A stretch of 64,000 nucleotides of DNA from Ilyonectria destructans. Lineage: Eukaryota; Ascomycota; Sordariomycetes; Hypocreales; Nectriaceae. The stretch is from assembly GCA_020740775.1 (NCBI GenBank), contig JAHEWK010000007.1, positions 1,674,001 through 1,738,000 on the forward strand, given 5' to 3'. The notes below the pieces were generated by a model. It made no database searches. It saw only the letters and a list, made by a program, of their open reading frames with translations, and was not told the DNA's origin. Made by a program: the position numbers and the translations under genes. The number at the start of each line of letters is the position of its first letter. Within the stretch, counting starts at the first letter, position 1. Shown here one piece after another: positions 13,563 through 26,319 of this stretch.

Positions 13563-14329
13563 TAATCTATAATATTCTTATTAAATAGTTAATAATCTTA
13601 ATTATAGAAATTATATATATCCTAAAGTAGTTAATCTATTTAGAGATTTTAAATCTTAATTATTTAAAAATAGTAAATCTTAAAAATAAAATTTTTAATT
13701 ATAAATAGAATAATATTATTAATATAATGAGTAGTATTTACTAGAAAATTAAATATATTTATAAATTATAGTATTAATTTCTAATTTTTATAATATCTAA
13801 ATTTTTATTAATTTAATTACTTTTTATTTAAATAGTAATTATATTAAAAGTAATTAAAATTATATAATATAGTAGCTATATAAATATAGCTATATCTATT
13901 TAAATCTAATTTCTTTTCTTATTACTACTCTATAGATTTATATTATCTATTATTTTTTTAAATTCTTTCTTTTTTTTCTTATAAATTATAGTATTTTTAA
14001 ATTCTACTTAAAGCTATATTTATTTAGAATAGATATCTAATTATACTTCTTAAAGTATTTTTTAAATTTTAATTCTAATTACTTTAATCTATTTATTTCT
14101 ATATAGAGAATCTATTAAAATTATAGATATTTAATATATATTTTATTTTTATTGTATTTTATAAAATAGTAAGATTAATTAATTCTAATTTTATATAAAT
14201 TAAATTTCTTTTAATTTAAAAATAATCTTCTATTTCTATAATAATACTACTTTTAGTTATTATTAATACTATATTTAGATTAAAATTACTTATAAATTAT
14301 AAATTCTTTCTTCTTTTTAATAATTTATT

Positions 14330-15054
14330 TACTAATTATTATAATATAGCTATAATAATAAAAAAGAATATTTTTAATTTTAGCTTTTTCTATTAATTTA
14401 TATACTAACTTTTAGAATATATTAATAGCTCTTACTGCTTTTTTAGCTTAATCTCTTTATAAATTAAAATTATAAAAACTATAATTTTACTATTAGAAAG
14501 TTTTTACTCTATAAAAAAGATTTACTTTATATATTATAAATTAAAGAAATTTATAGCTATTATCTTAATAGATATTATTTATTCTAAATATTTAAAATAA
14601 ATTAATTAATATTTCCTTTAGAAAATTTAATTTTAATATAAAATTCTTATTGCTTTTTATTATATTATTTTAGCTATTTATAAATTCTTTAGTAATTTAT
14701 ATTAAATGATAAATATTACTTTTAACCTCTTAATATAAATATTACTAATAATAGATTCTAAAAAGGTAATATTTAAAATACTTTAAATTAAATTAATTAC
14801 TAATACTCTTAATTATTTATATTAAATATAGAATTTTCTACTTAAATAGCAGCTAAAGCTATATTTTATTAGAAAATTAAAGTTATTATTAGTAATATCT
14901 ATAAGAATAAAAGTAATTATAATTAAATTCTTTTTTTTATTTAGAGATAACTACTAGCTGAGATTTTATTTTAAATTCCTACTATTAAATTCTAAGCTAT
15001 TTTAGCTATATTCTTTATTATAATAAAGAATAACGTAATTATAGAGAAAACTAT
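14330..15054. repeat. Dispersed repeat, right copy (partner at 1-705)
   Basis: Direct copy of the first 700 bases of the window. It ends where E1 copy A starts at 15,055. The sequence right of copy A does not continue the 1-705 repeat but matches the 36.0-36.2 kb region, so a rearrangement or a second insertion boundary coincides with copy A. Confidence 0.6.
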
Positions 15055-16388
15055 TATTATTAAAATTACTATTCTAACTACTATTTTAATTCTATATAGT
15101 TATATTCTTATATAAATATAATAAGGAACTTAATCTATTAATTATAAACCTAATTATAGTTTTTTACCTCTTCTAACTACTAAGTATATAACCTTCTTTA
15201 TAGTATCCCTCTATTATTTATAAGACTTTACTTAGCTCTCTTATTTACTCTACTTTAATTTCTATTTAATAAAGTAAATTCTAATAGCTTTATAGCTACT
15301 ATTAGAGGTAACTAAATTCCCTTAGGTTATTATATTAATTCTTTAGCTATAAGTTAATTAATACTGTAATACTAATAGAGGATATTATAATTTACAGAGG
15401 ATTTAATAATAATAGTCAGGCAGTAAAAAGGTATATTTCTAATAATAATAGAATTAAAGCTTACCCCTCTTCTTAATTAGAGGAGTAATACTATTTAATT
15501 ATTTAAGTTTTACCTCTCAGTTAGATAGTATATCAGCTAACTATTAATTTCTTATTTACTACTAGCCCTCTATATATTCCTTCTATTATAAATACTATAT
15601 TATTTATTAGCTATATAGACTATATAGTACTATATAAGCTATTAATAAATACTCTTTCTACTAAAGAAAGTATATACCTTTAGTATTTTTAAATTAAAAC
15701 CTTAAGATAGTTTAATTCTATAGTAACTTAAAGTTATAAAGCTATATTTTAGCCTACTAGCTTTAAAATTATATAATAGCTAAAAACTATTAGCTATATT
15801 AAATAAAACTTATTAAATTAGTTAATTTAGATTTTTATAATATCTTTAAATTCTAACTTTTTAGCTGTAATTTATAGCTTTAGAATAAAGATTAAATTAC
15901 TTAAAATTAAATAATAGAGATTAAAAGAGAAACTATAAATATATAGATAATTAGAAAAGATTATATCAGTTTAGAGTATAGAGCAAAAAGTAAATATTTT
16001 TAGTTAGTAAAGTAGTTAGTAAAGTAGTTAGTTAAGTAGTTAGTAAAGATATATATAAGAATAAAAGAATAATTAGAATATAAGAGGGCTTATAGAGCTT
16101 TTATATTTATTATAATTTTATCTTTTTTAAGATCTAGCTTTTTTAGTAAATTTAGCTTTTTTAGTAAATTTAGTTTTTTTTAAAATATAGCTATTTTTAT
16201 AGCTTATTAAGATATTAAAAAAGGTAATTAATTAGATTAAAAACCTTAATCTATTTAAGTAATTATTAATCTTTAAATAGATTAAGTATATAATCTGTAT
16301 TATTAATACTATTATTAGTATTCTTTTTACTATTAAGCTTTTAATTTCCTCTTTAGATATATATATACTAAAGTACTCTAACCTTTTA
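15055..16388 (+). mobile_element. E1 retroposon copy A (interrupted by E4)
   Basis: Full-length-type E1: it starts with tattattaaaattactattc (unmutated cattgttgaaatcactgttc in copy I) and ends at the family 3' end (RIP form of cctaacctcttg). An E4 repeat of about 225 bp is inserted at about 15,365-15,592, which accounts for the extra length. Internal short tandem repeats (gttagttaagta-like near 16,000-16,045; ttttagtaaatttagcttt near 16,135-16,180) are shared with all long copies. No convincing target-site duplication is seen. Confidence 0.8.
15365..15592 (+). repeat. Dispersed repeat E4 inside E1 copy A
   Basis: Second direct copy of E4, less mutated than the one at 13.3 kb (it keeps cagaggattt and gtcaggcag). 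Because it interrupts E1 copy A, it inserted after that copy. Confidence 0.7.
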
Positions 16389-16572
16389 ATACTATAAATA
16401 GAGGTTTTTTACTAATACTATAATAACTTTAAATTAAAATATATAGAAGCTATAAAAATAGCTAAATTAATTAGCTATAAATTCTATTAAAAAGAAATTA
16501 ATAAGAATATTAAACTTTATATTATAAGCTATTAATAATATTAAAGTATATATATATTAAAATATAAACTAT

Positions 16573-17638
16573 TAAGAGGTTAAAATACCCTAGTATATAT
16601 ATACCTAAAGGGGGGACTAAAAGCTTAATAGTAAAAAAAAAATACTAATAATAGTATTAATAATATAGACTATATATTCAATCTATTTAAAAGTTAATAG
16701 TTTACTTAAATAGACTAAAATTTCTAATCTAACTGATTACCTTTTTTAATATCTTAATAAGCTATAGAAATAGCTATATCTTAAAAAAGCTAAATCTACT
16801 AAAAAAGCTAAATCTACTAAAAAAACTAAATCTTAAAAAAGATAAAATTATAATAAATATAAAAGCTCTATAAGCCCTTTTATATTCTAATTATCCTTCT
16901 ATTCTTATATATATCTTAACTAACTACTTAACTAACTACTTAATTAACTACTTAACTAACTAAAGATATTTACTTTCTACTTTATACTATAGACTAATAT
17001 AGTCTTTCTTAATTATCAGTATACTTATAGCTTCTCTTTTAATCTTTATTATTTAATCTTAAGTAATTTAATTCTTATTTTAAGGTTATAAATTATAGCT
17101 AAAAAGTTAAAATTTAAAGATATTATAGAAGTCTAAATTAATTAATATAATAAACTTTATCTAATATAGCTAATAGTCTTTAGCTATTATATAATTTAAA
17201 AGCTAGTAGGTTAAGATATAGCTTTATAACTTTAGGTTACTATAGAGTTAGTCTATCTTAAGGCTCTAATTTAAAAATACTAAAGGTATATACTTTCTCC
17301 AGCAGAAAGAGTATTTATTAACAGCTTATATAGTACTATATAGTCTATATAGCTGATAAATAATATAGTATTGGTCAACTTGCAGCTAAAGAATTAATAT
17401 AAGAACCCAAGGGAACCCAGTTGCCTCCAATAGCGGCTATAAAGCTGGAACAATAGAGGGATGTTATGGAGGAGGTTATATACTTAGTGGTCTTTTCTAG
17501 AGTCAGCCGACTGATATAGAAGAGGTAAAAGACTGTAATTAGGTTTATAATTAATAGATTAAGTTCCTCGTTATACTTATATAAGTATATAACTGTATAG
17601 AATTTAAAATAGTAATTAGAATAGTAATTTTAATAATA
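16573..17638 (-). mobile_element. E1 retroposon copy B, full length with TSD
   Basis: Minus-strand E1 of about 1,066 bp, from taagaggttaaaatacc (3' end) to attttaataata (RIP form of atttcaacaatg, the 5' end). The flanks share a 14-bp direct repeat with one A/G difference (aaaatataaactat before, aaaatatagactat after). The uninterrupted site is present in the other copy of element X at about 36,009-36,022. The segment 17,371-17,560 inside it keeps normal CA/TG content, unlike the rest. Confidence 0.85.
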
Positions 17639-18364
17639 AAAAATATAGACTATATAGATAATTATAATTATTATTACTACTATTATATTCTTTTTAGGAA
17701 ATTAATTTAAATTTTATAATAGAACTAGCTATAAGTATTAAAGTAAATAGAGGATAATATAATACTATCTTAATTATAATATATTATATAATTAAATATA
17801 TAATATTTATATTAATAATAAAATAGTTAACTGCTATATATTTAATATAGATTCTATATAAATAAATTAAATATTAATTTAAAACTCTAAAAGAAATTAT
17901 AAGTAATTATAATAAGCTACTTATAAGTAAAATTTAAGAAAATATAATAAAAAAGTAATCTATCTATAGATAACTATTCACGATATATTATCTATAGATA
18001 GATAGTTAGATAGAATAAATATATTAAATACTAACAAAGTATTTATATATTTTTATTTAAAGATTACTAAAATAATTAATAGTATAATTACTAAAAAGGG
18101 AATTTATATATAATAATAGCTACTATAATACTATTAGTATATTCTCTATATAGATATTCTATAGATATTATCTATATATAGTAGAGTATATACTATAATA
18201 TATAAAGATTTAAATATAAAAAGTTTAAAAAAGAATTAAAATAATCTAATAGATATAAAGCTAAATATAGTAATACTAATAGATTACTATAGAATTATAG
18301 ATAAAATACTATAATATATAATATAAATTATAAATTTATTAAAAAGATTAAATTATTAGTTTAT

Positions 18365-18456
18365 CTATTAAAAATTTAAAATTTAAAAATTTAAAAATTT
18401 AAAAATTTAAAAATTTAAAAATTTAAAATTTAAAATTTAAAATTTAAAATTTAATA
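18365..18456. repeat. aatttaaaaa tandem array
   Basis: A run of 9-10 bp units of the form aatttaaaaa or aatttaaa repeated about nine times inside element X. It is a low-complexity expansion that looks neutral. Confidence 0.85.
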
Positions 18457-20604
18457 TTTAAGTATTTTAAAATTATAATTACGAAATATATTAGTAAGTA
18501 GGTATATTAAATTTATTTATTAAAATAATATTATAGAATATATAATATATTCTTAGTAGTTTTAATTAAATTTTAAGAAAAATAAAAATCTATTAAAAAT
18601 CTATTAAATTTACTTTTTAAGTTAAAAAAGAAAATAAATAAATAAAAAGTAGAAGAAATTTTAAAATATACTAATAATAAAGATATTATATAATATTAAG
18701 TAAAATATATAAATTAGTTAGTAGAATATAATATATAGAAATTAGAAATCTATTTAATAAATATAATAATAAAAATTAGATAATATTTTAAATAATATAA
18801 ATCTATAAATATTTATAAGAAATAGAATAAATAGTATAAAACTTATATATTAATTTCTATTCTATTTATTCTATAAATTAAAGCTATTAAAAATTACTAA
18901 AAGTAAATTATAAAATTAAAAATTTATTAAAATTATAAGAAAAAAAAGAAATTATAAAAAAGTAAAATATTCTAAAAAAGTAAAGTAAATTAAAAGTAAT
19001 TATAGTAAAAAGCTACTAAATAGATCTTATTATATTTAAAAAAAGAAAATATAAAATCTTTAGTCTTAATATAATATTTTTTCTTTAAATCTAAAGGGAT
19101 AATAGATATAGTTACTAAAAAAAAAATCTTATTAAAAAAGAACTTAAAAGAATACTCTATTATAGAAGGAATCTTAATAGAAGAAGATTTATAACAGTAT
19201 TTCTTTTATAGAAATATAGTAATATTAAAATATCTTATAGTTTTATTTACTAATAATTAAATAATAATATATTTAATAGTAGCTAATTTATTATTTTTAG
19301 GGGACTAAATATATTTATTATTAATATTAAAAAGACTAAAAAAAAAGAGATAGTAACTTTAAAGTTACTAATAAGCTTATCTTTATTATTATTACTATTA
19401 AATATGCTATTTAAAAATATAGTAATAGCCTTAAAAATAGAAGATTTTATATTAAATAAAAAATTAATATTAAGAATAAAAATACTAAAAGAGAATAGCT
19501 AAATTATATTTAAGATATATTAATAGAAAAATAAATTAAAATAAATTATAAAAATAGCTACTTTATAATTATAAAGTCTATAATAAATAGTAGATATAGA
19601 GGTAAATACTTTCTAATATAAAGAATAATTTTATATAGAGAAAGATTTAATAAGCTAAAGGGATATAAAAATAAAACTCTTTAAATTAGAAATAAAAAAA
19701 TTACTAAAAGGGGTATTATTATTTATATTAGTAAAAAATAAATTAAAAAGAGGATATTACTATCTAAATATATAAATATTATTATTTAAAATATTATTAA
19801 AAATTAAGATGATATCTACTAAGATAATATTCTTATTATTATTAAATTCTATATATTTAGAAGATTTAGAAATCTTTTTATATTTACTATTATCTAAATA
19901 TATTAAGAGATATTTTAAGAATTAATAAGATATTCTACTAATAATTATATTATATAAAGAAGTTTTAATATTATACTATAATAAATATTAACTTTTTAAA
20001 TATCTATAGAAAATTAACTAAAATATCTATTAAAACATAGCTAGATATACTTATTATATTATACTTAATCTTATTATATTTATAGTATATATACTATAAA
20101 GAAAAGAAAATAGCTATATATCAGATTAAGATATTAATATTTAGCCTAAAGATAGATAAAATATAGAGTTTTATTTTTATATTAATTAATAAAATAGTTA
20201 AAAGCTACTTTAAAAAACTCCTAAAGTATAGAATATAGAGTAAATAAAACTAATATAGTAAAAAACTACTAAAAAGAAATTTAATATTATAATTAAGATC
20301 CTAAAAAGAAAAAAGAAATTATAAAAAGATTAATTATAGAATTACTATAAATAGAGATTATAAAAAAGAAGAAAAATAAAAATAAAATAGATATAAGAGA
20401 TATAGTAGATATATATATACTAGTTAAGTATTTATAGCTAGTAGAAGATTAACTTAATATCTAGCAGACTGATAAATAACTATATATATAGAAGGAATAA
20501 CTATACTAATTTTAAAATATTTAACTCTATAGTTATAGAACTATATATATATATAGTCTATATATAAAGCCTAAGGGATTAAGCCTACTAAAGAAAGAGT
20601 AATT

Positions 20605-20824
20605 ATAAAAATACCAGCAGATTACTATTAGAACTCTTTAAAATTGATTTATAAGCTTAAGTTTTAAATAAGCCTACTAAAAGCTAGAGATTAATATAAA
20701 GTAGAGAAATAGACCTTTAGAGATAGACTTATTAAGTTAAAGTCTAATTATAATATTTTATCTATTTTAAGTTCTATTTTCTTTTCTAATTTTAGCTTTT
20801 AGCTGCTATTTCTTATATTAATAA
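20605..20824 (+). repeat. E3 unit at the 3' end of element X
   Basis: E3 copy from aataccagcagattactatt to agctgctatttcttat. It lies directly after element X, and the inverted X copy at 32.2 kb has the same arrangement. This suggests E3 is the natural end of X. Confidence 0.65.
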
Positions 20825-21203
20825 ATACATTAGAATATTATCTATTAGCTATAAAGTTATCTATTTAGTTATTTTAATTATAATATAAAAAAAAGATAGA
20901 AGATATTAATCATTTTTAGTAGTTTTTATTACTTAATTAGTTTATTTTAAGATTTTTAAATATTAGTAGACTAATTAAATTTTAAAAGCTTAAGGTTAAA
21001 AGTTATCTATTATATATTAATAAATTAATATAAAAATAGATACAATAGATAGAAGATTAATACCTCTTAATTATTAAGTAGTAATATCTTTAGTAAATTG
21101 AAATTTAATATAGCTTATAATCTCTTAATTAAATATATATAATAACTTTAAAAATAGTAATATACCTTATTTAAAGTTAATATTACTATATTATTTATTA
21201 TAT

Positions 21204-22173
21204 TACGAGGTTAGAGTGCTTTAGTATATATATACCTAAAGAGGGGACTAAAAGCTTAATAGTAAAAGAAATACTAATAATAATATTAATAATATAGACT
21301 ATATACTTAATCTATTTAAAGATTAATAGTTTACTTAAATAGACTAAACTTTCTAGTCTAATTAGTTACCTTTTTTAATATCTTAATAAGCTATAGAAAT
21401 AGTTATATCTTAAAAAACCCAGATCTACTGGAAAAATTAAATCTTAAAAAAGATAAAATTATAATAGATATAAAAGCTCTATAAGCCTTACCTCTTATAT
21501 TCTAATTATCCTTCTATTCTTATATATATCTTAACTAACTACTTAACTAATTACTTAACTAACTACTTAACTAACTAAAGATATCTTTCTATCTTATACT
21601 ACAGACTAATATAATCTTTTCTAATTATTAGTATACTTATAGCTTCTCTTTTAATCTCTATTACTTAATTCTAAGTAATCTAATTTTTATTTTAAGGCTA
21701 TAAATTATAGCTAAAAAGTTAGAATTTAAAGATATTATAGAAATCTAAATTAATTAATTTAATAAGCTTTATTTAGTATAGCTAATAGTCTTTAGCTATT
21801 ATATAATTTAAGAGCTAGTAGGTTAAAATATAACTTTATAACTTTAGGTTACTATAAAGTTAATCTATTTTAAGGCTTTAATTTAAAAATACTAAATATA
21901 TATATTTTCTCCAGTAGAAAGAGTATTTATTAATAGCTTATATAGTATTATATAGTCTATATAGCTAATAAATAATATAGTATTAGTTAACTTATAGCTA
22001 AAAAATTAATATAAGAACCTAAGGGAATTAATAGAGGGATATTATAAAGAAGGTTTAAAAGAGGTAAAAAACTGTAATTAGATTTATAATTAATAGATTA
22101 AGTTTCTTATTATATTTATATAAGAATATAATATAGAATTAAAATAGTAGTTAGAATAGTAATTTTAATACTA
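21204..22173 (-). mobile_element. E1 retroposon copy C
   Basis: Minus-strand E1 of about 970 bp, beginning tacgaggttagagtgc and ending attttaatacta. Most of the length aligns with copies B and H, including the ctccagtagaaagagtattt block. I do not find a clear target-site duplication, so one end may be rearranged. Confidence 0.78.
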
Positions 22174-22179
22174 TTAATA

Positions 22180-23564
22180 TATATATAAATATTACTATTA
22201 TTATTTTAATTTAATATTATAATAACTTTAGCCTCTATTAGCTTACTATTAATTTAATAATAATAAAATAAAAAGATATAAATTAGAAATTCTTAATATT
22301 TTATAAAATTTAAAATTACTTCTATATTAAAGTTTTTATAATTTTAATTTAATAGTATTACTACTATAAGCTTATTCTTCTATAGAATCTTTTATTCTTA
22401 TTAATAGTAATATTAATTTAATAACTAAATATCTATACTATCTTAAATATCTAATTATATATAGTAAAGTAATTCTTAAAAAATTAAATTACTAGCTTTA
22501 TAGATTTATTTATTTAATATAACTATAATATTAAATTTTAACTAGAGAGTATAAACTTTATTATATTAAAATTACTATTTAAATTTAAAAAAATAATTTT
22601 AATTCTAAGGGAATTTATTACTACTTAATATAATTAGATATTTCTAAATTAATTAGAATTAGTAGAAATTACTACTAAATAGAATAATAAAAATATCTTT
22701 AAAATTATCTATTATTTCTTAAAGCTAGCTAAATTACTTATTAACTTTATATAGTATTTATATATTAAGTATATTAATTAATCTTATTAATAATAAATAT
22801 CTATTTATCTTATTAATTTATTTATAATAGCCTACTAATAAAATAACTATTAGTAATTTAAAAGAAAGAATCTATCTTTTTAATTATAGAATTATAAAAG
22901 AGTATTTATTAGATAAATTAATAAGTAGAATAAATTATAATTCTATTAATTTATATTAGTACTATATTAAATATTACTATAATAAGTAATTAATATATTT
23001 TATTTTCTATATTAAAAAGAGCTATAATTATCTAGATAACTTAAAATTTTCTAATCTTCTTTTTACTATTAAAAAAAATAAAAAACTACTATAATAAAGA
23101 ATCTTTTTAATTACTATATAGATATTTCTTATAGATATTTAAATAATAGTAAATTATTAGAAATATTAAAGATTAATAATTATTTAGGGAATATTAATTA
23201 GTAAGTATTTATCTAATAATAAAAAAGAAAATTAATAGTATTAATTTAATAAAAATCTATAATTTAGCTAATAGTTATTTTATTTTAATTAAATTAAAAA
23301 TAGTAATATCTAAATCTATATTATTATTATTAAAGCTAATAAAAATAAAATAAATTATAACTTTATAAATACTATTATTAGTTATTATAATATTACTATT
23401 TATATTTTAAATACTTTAAATTCTATTTTTAGCTTCTTTAAAGGAGCCTATTTATTAAGATTTAATACTATAGATTTATTACTATATAGAGATTAAATTA
23501 CTAATAAAAATTAAAATTAATATTAATAGTATTAAAATTAATAAAATTAATAAAATTATAATAT
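22180..23564. other. RIP-mutated stretch, not assigned
   Basis: Heavily mutated, without open frames and without repeat families that I could match by eye elsewhere in the window. It forms the target into which element Y inserted at 23,565-23,579. Confidence 0.5.
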
Positions 23565-23579
23565 ATTAAGAATCTATAT

Positions 23580-24155
23580 AATCCTTTATTAAATGGTCAG
23601 ATTATAGGCTCTGTTTAAAAGGAATCTCAACAGACTGAGAAGTCTATTTCCTTCAAGAAACTGAAGATATACTGTATATTTTCGGTTTTCCGTTGGGTTA
23701 TTAATATCGTATTGATATACGATATTATGTGGGTATGCAAGATATTGCTGATATCCTAATCTTAGATGAGTAGAATCTTGGAGGGTCAGACGGATAATAG
23801 TCGCTATAATGAAAGTTAATGAGATTGGATGATTGTTGGAAGGGAAGTTGGTCTCTTGACGACGGGAGATGTCAGTCTCTCTTATATCTTATTGCTCGGA
23901 ATAAGGTTTCTATCTTAAGGTTGTTGACTGCAGACAATAGGGTCGTTGACTGACCCTGTTGTCTGCAGACAGCAGGGTTGAAGTCAGAAGGGTTGAATTG
24001 AAGCTTAAGGTAAAGACCAGTGTGTAACAACCTTATTGTTCAGCTACTGTATCTATTGGTGCTGGGTGTAGTACTTACTGTTTATCTTTACTGTTTGAGA
24101 ATACTGTATGGCTTTAATCTATCTGATGATATTGAGTAAAGCTAAAAAAAACCAA
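23580..24155 (+). mobile_element. Young retroposon Y, mostly spared by RIP, with 15-bp TSD
   Basis: A 576-bp island with normal CA/TG content surrounded by RIP-mutated DNA. It is flanked by a perfect 15-bp direct repeat (attaagaatctatat at 23,565-23,579 and 24,156-24,170). Its 3' end is A-rich (gctaaaaaaaaccaa). It carries no long ORF. A decayed second copy lies at about 47,500-47,935. The variable-length TSD and A-rich tail fit a non-LTR, SINE-like mobile unit using borrowed LINE machinery, which is inferred from family knowledge. It contains a long stem-loop, listed separately. Confidence 0.8.
23929..23967 (+). other. 16-bp stem-loop in element Y
   Basis: Bases 23,929-23,944 (tgcagacaatagggtc) pair with 23,952-23,967 (gaccctgttgtctgca) in 15 of 16 positions plus one wobble, around a 7-base loop. 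In the decayed copy near 47,640-47,690 the arms are still visible but mutated. A transcript of Y would fold strongly here. Confidence 0.75.
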
Positions 24156-24409
24156 ATTAAGAATCTATATTATAAGTTATAGGCTTATTAATAATTTTAA
24201 TTAATTTAATAGATATTTTAGTAATTTATATACTACTTAAAGTATATTTAAATATATTAATTAATTAGATAATTATAGTAATCTTACTTAAGGTACTATT
24301 ATTACCTTTAGCAGTTAGTATTTTCTTAATATTACTATCTATTTTATTAATAGTATTAATAATACTTAAAGCTACTATTTATTACTTTATATCTTATTAT
24401 ATATCTTTA

Positions 24410-24859
24410 TAGTATAGTAGTTAGCATCCTAAAGCCCTCTATATCTCTATAGAGATTATTAATTTAAATCCAGCTGAAGGTAAATTCTTAATTTTTAGTA
24501 AAATAGAGAGATCTATATCTTCCTTATAATAAATAGAGGGGTTATATACTTATTATATAACTTAAAACTTAGGCGCCACCTAATTAAGTCTAAAATAATC
24601 TATTTAGAACTACTATAGAAACTAATTGCCGGTATATACTAATTAGTAGAGCTTAGGACTAATTGGGGTGTAGGGTTTTTTATCTATTTTAGGTTTTTCT
24701 TATTATTTTAATTTTCTTTAGGTATTTATTATATAATAAGGTAGAGCTAGTATTAAATAGAAATAGAGTTAAACCTTAAGTTGCCTCTATAAGCCTACTA
24801 TACCTAATATACTAATAGATTAAATTAATACTTAATATAAGCCTAATAGTACTTTCTTA
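24410..24859 (+). mobile_element. tRNA-derived SINE E2, copy 2, with perfect 21-bp TSD
   Basis: A unit of about 450 bp. It starts with a tRNA-like head: tagtatagtagttagcatcc resembles the start of fungal tRNAs with an A box, and about 45 bases later ttaatttaaatcc resembles a RIP-altered B box (ggttcaaatcc). The head is followed by a body ending cctaatagtactttctta. Direct repeats of 21 bp, identical at 24,389-24,409 and 24,860-24,880, flank the unit. Related copies are at 7,385-7,841 (inverted), 31,965-32,228 (head) and 3,662-3,845 (body). Such pol III-type heads define SINEs; transcription is not shown. Confidence 0.8.
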
Positions 24860-24880
24860 ATATCTTATTATATATCTTTA

Positions 24881-25492
24881 GCTAAATAGTAAAATAATTA
24901 AATATTATTAGTAATAGATATTAGCTTTAATTATAATTTATACTTATAGTATATTTAAATACTATTAATATCTTCTATTATTATTATAATAAAGTGCTTC
25001 TATAAAATAAAAAAATTAAAATACTATATAGTAATATTAAAATTACTATATTAATAGAGAATTTAGAAATATTATATAATATATACTATTTAAATTACTA
25101 CTTATTATTATTAGTAGCTTTAAAATCTATATTTAAATATCTATTTAAATAAATTATTATTTAATTAAGATAAAAATATAATATTTAAATTTATAAATTA
25201 AACTGCTACTATATAGAATTTAATAGAATCTCTCTATTTTTCTTTATATAGATTTAATTCTTTTACTTAATATAAATTATTAATAGATAATTATAAAAAT
25301 ATAGATAATAAAGAGTAAGTCTATAAAATAGATATATATTAAGTATTATAATCTTTTAATTAGCTTATTTAATTATAATAGTATCTTCTAACAGATCTAT
25401 AAAAAATAGAGTAATATACTTAATCTATAGTAATAAACTATTAGTCTATAGAGCTAAAAGATTAATTAGTATTTATATAATATATAGAGACT
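24881..25492. other. RIP-mutated stretch, not assigned
   Basis: AT-rich debris between SINE E2 and E1 copy D with no motif that I can name. It ends with the 13-bp target duplicated by copy D. Confidence 0.5.
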
Positions 25493-25505
25493 ATACTATG
25501 TATTT

Positions 25506-25969
25506 TAATTGGGAAAGACTATATCGGTCTGTAGTGTGGGGCGGAAAGCAGACATCTTTAGTTGGTTAAGTGGTTGGTTGAGTGGTTAGTTAAGTAGTTG
25601 GTCGAGATGTGTGTAAGGATGGAAGGATGATTGGAATACAAGAGGTGAGGCTTATAGAGCTTTTATATCCATTATGATTTTGCCTTTTCCAAGATCTAGC
25701 TTTTCCAGCAGATCTAGCTTTTCCAGTAGATCTAGCTTTTCTAGCAGATCTAGCTTTTTAAAGATGCAGCTGTTCCTGCAGCTTATTGAGGTATTAGAAA
25801 AGGTAACCAGTTAGACCCAAAACCTTAGTCTATCTGAGTAAACTGTTGACCTTTAAATGGACTGAGTATATAGTCTGTATTATTAATACTATTATTGGTG
25901 TTTCTTTTTACTATTAAGCTTCTAGTCCCCCCTCTGGGTATGTGTGTACTAGGGCACTCTAACCTCTTA
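25506..25969 (+). mobile_element. E1 retroposon copy D, young and 5'-truncated
   Basis: A 464-bp 3' portion of E1 with largely intact CA/TG content, ending at the common 3' terminus. It is flanked by 13-bp repeats (atactatgtattt at 25,493-25,505; atactatatattt at 25,970-25,982). Internal tandem units are clear: a gttggttaagtg-like 12-mer near 25,560-25,605 and an agatctagcttttccagt-like 18-mer four times near 25,690-25,760. Good preservation in a mutated host shows recent insertion or escape from RIP. Confidence 0.85.
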
Positions 25970-26028
25970 ATACTATATATTTAGATATAAGAAGCCTATA
26001 GAGTTTATTTAACTTTATAGGATATATT

Positions 26029-26237
26029 TAGATATAGCTATTCCTATAGCTTATTAAGGTATTAGAAAAAATAACTAGTTAGACTAAAAACCTTAGTCTA
26101 TTTAAGTAAACTATTAACCTTTAAATAGACTGAGTATATAGTCTGTATTATTAATACTATTATTAGTATTTTTTTTTTACTATTAAGCTTTTAGTCCCCC
26201 CTCTAGATATATATATATTATGGCACTCTAACCTCTT
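26029..26237 (+). mobile_element. E1 retroposon copy E, short 3' fragment
   Basis: Only the last 209 bp of E1, from the tatagctattcctatagc point to the common 3' end. Imperfect flanking repeats (ataggatatatt at 26,017-26,028; atagtatatatt at 26,238-26,249) suggest an independent insertion. The 5' break is at the same place as in copies K and I. Confidence 0.75.
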
Positions 26238-26319
26238 AATAGTATATATTCTTATAAGATATTTAAATAGTAAGATATTACTTATACTTTAAAGATATAA
26301 TTAATATTAAAAGATATAT

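Larger units (their letters stand above)
16389..20824 (+). mobile_element. Element X, plus-strand copy split by E1 copy B
   Basis: Segments 16,389-16,572 and 17,639-20,824 together match the inverted copy at 32,229-36,190. They are separated by E1 copy B with its duplicated target. The 3' end of X is an E3 unit (20,605-20,824). The inside is Lys/Asn/Ile-coloured in translation, as expected of RIP, and I do not recognise a transposase or RT motif. The mirrored copy is several hundred bases longer, so this one probably carries a deletion. Its class is undetermined. Confidence 0.65.
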
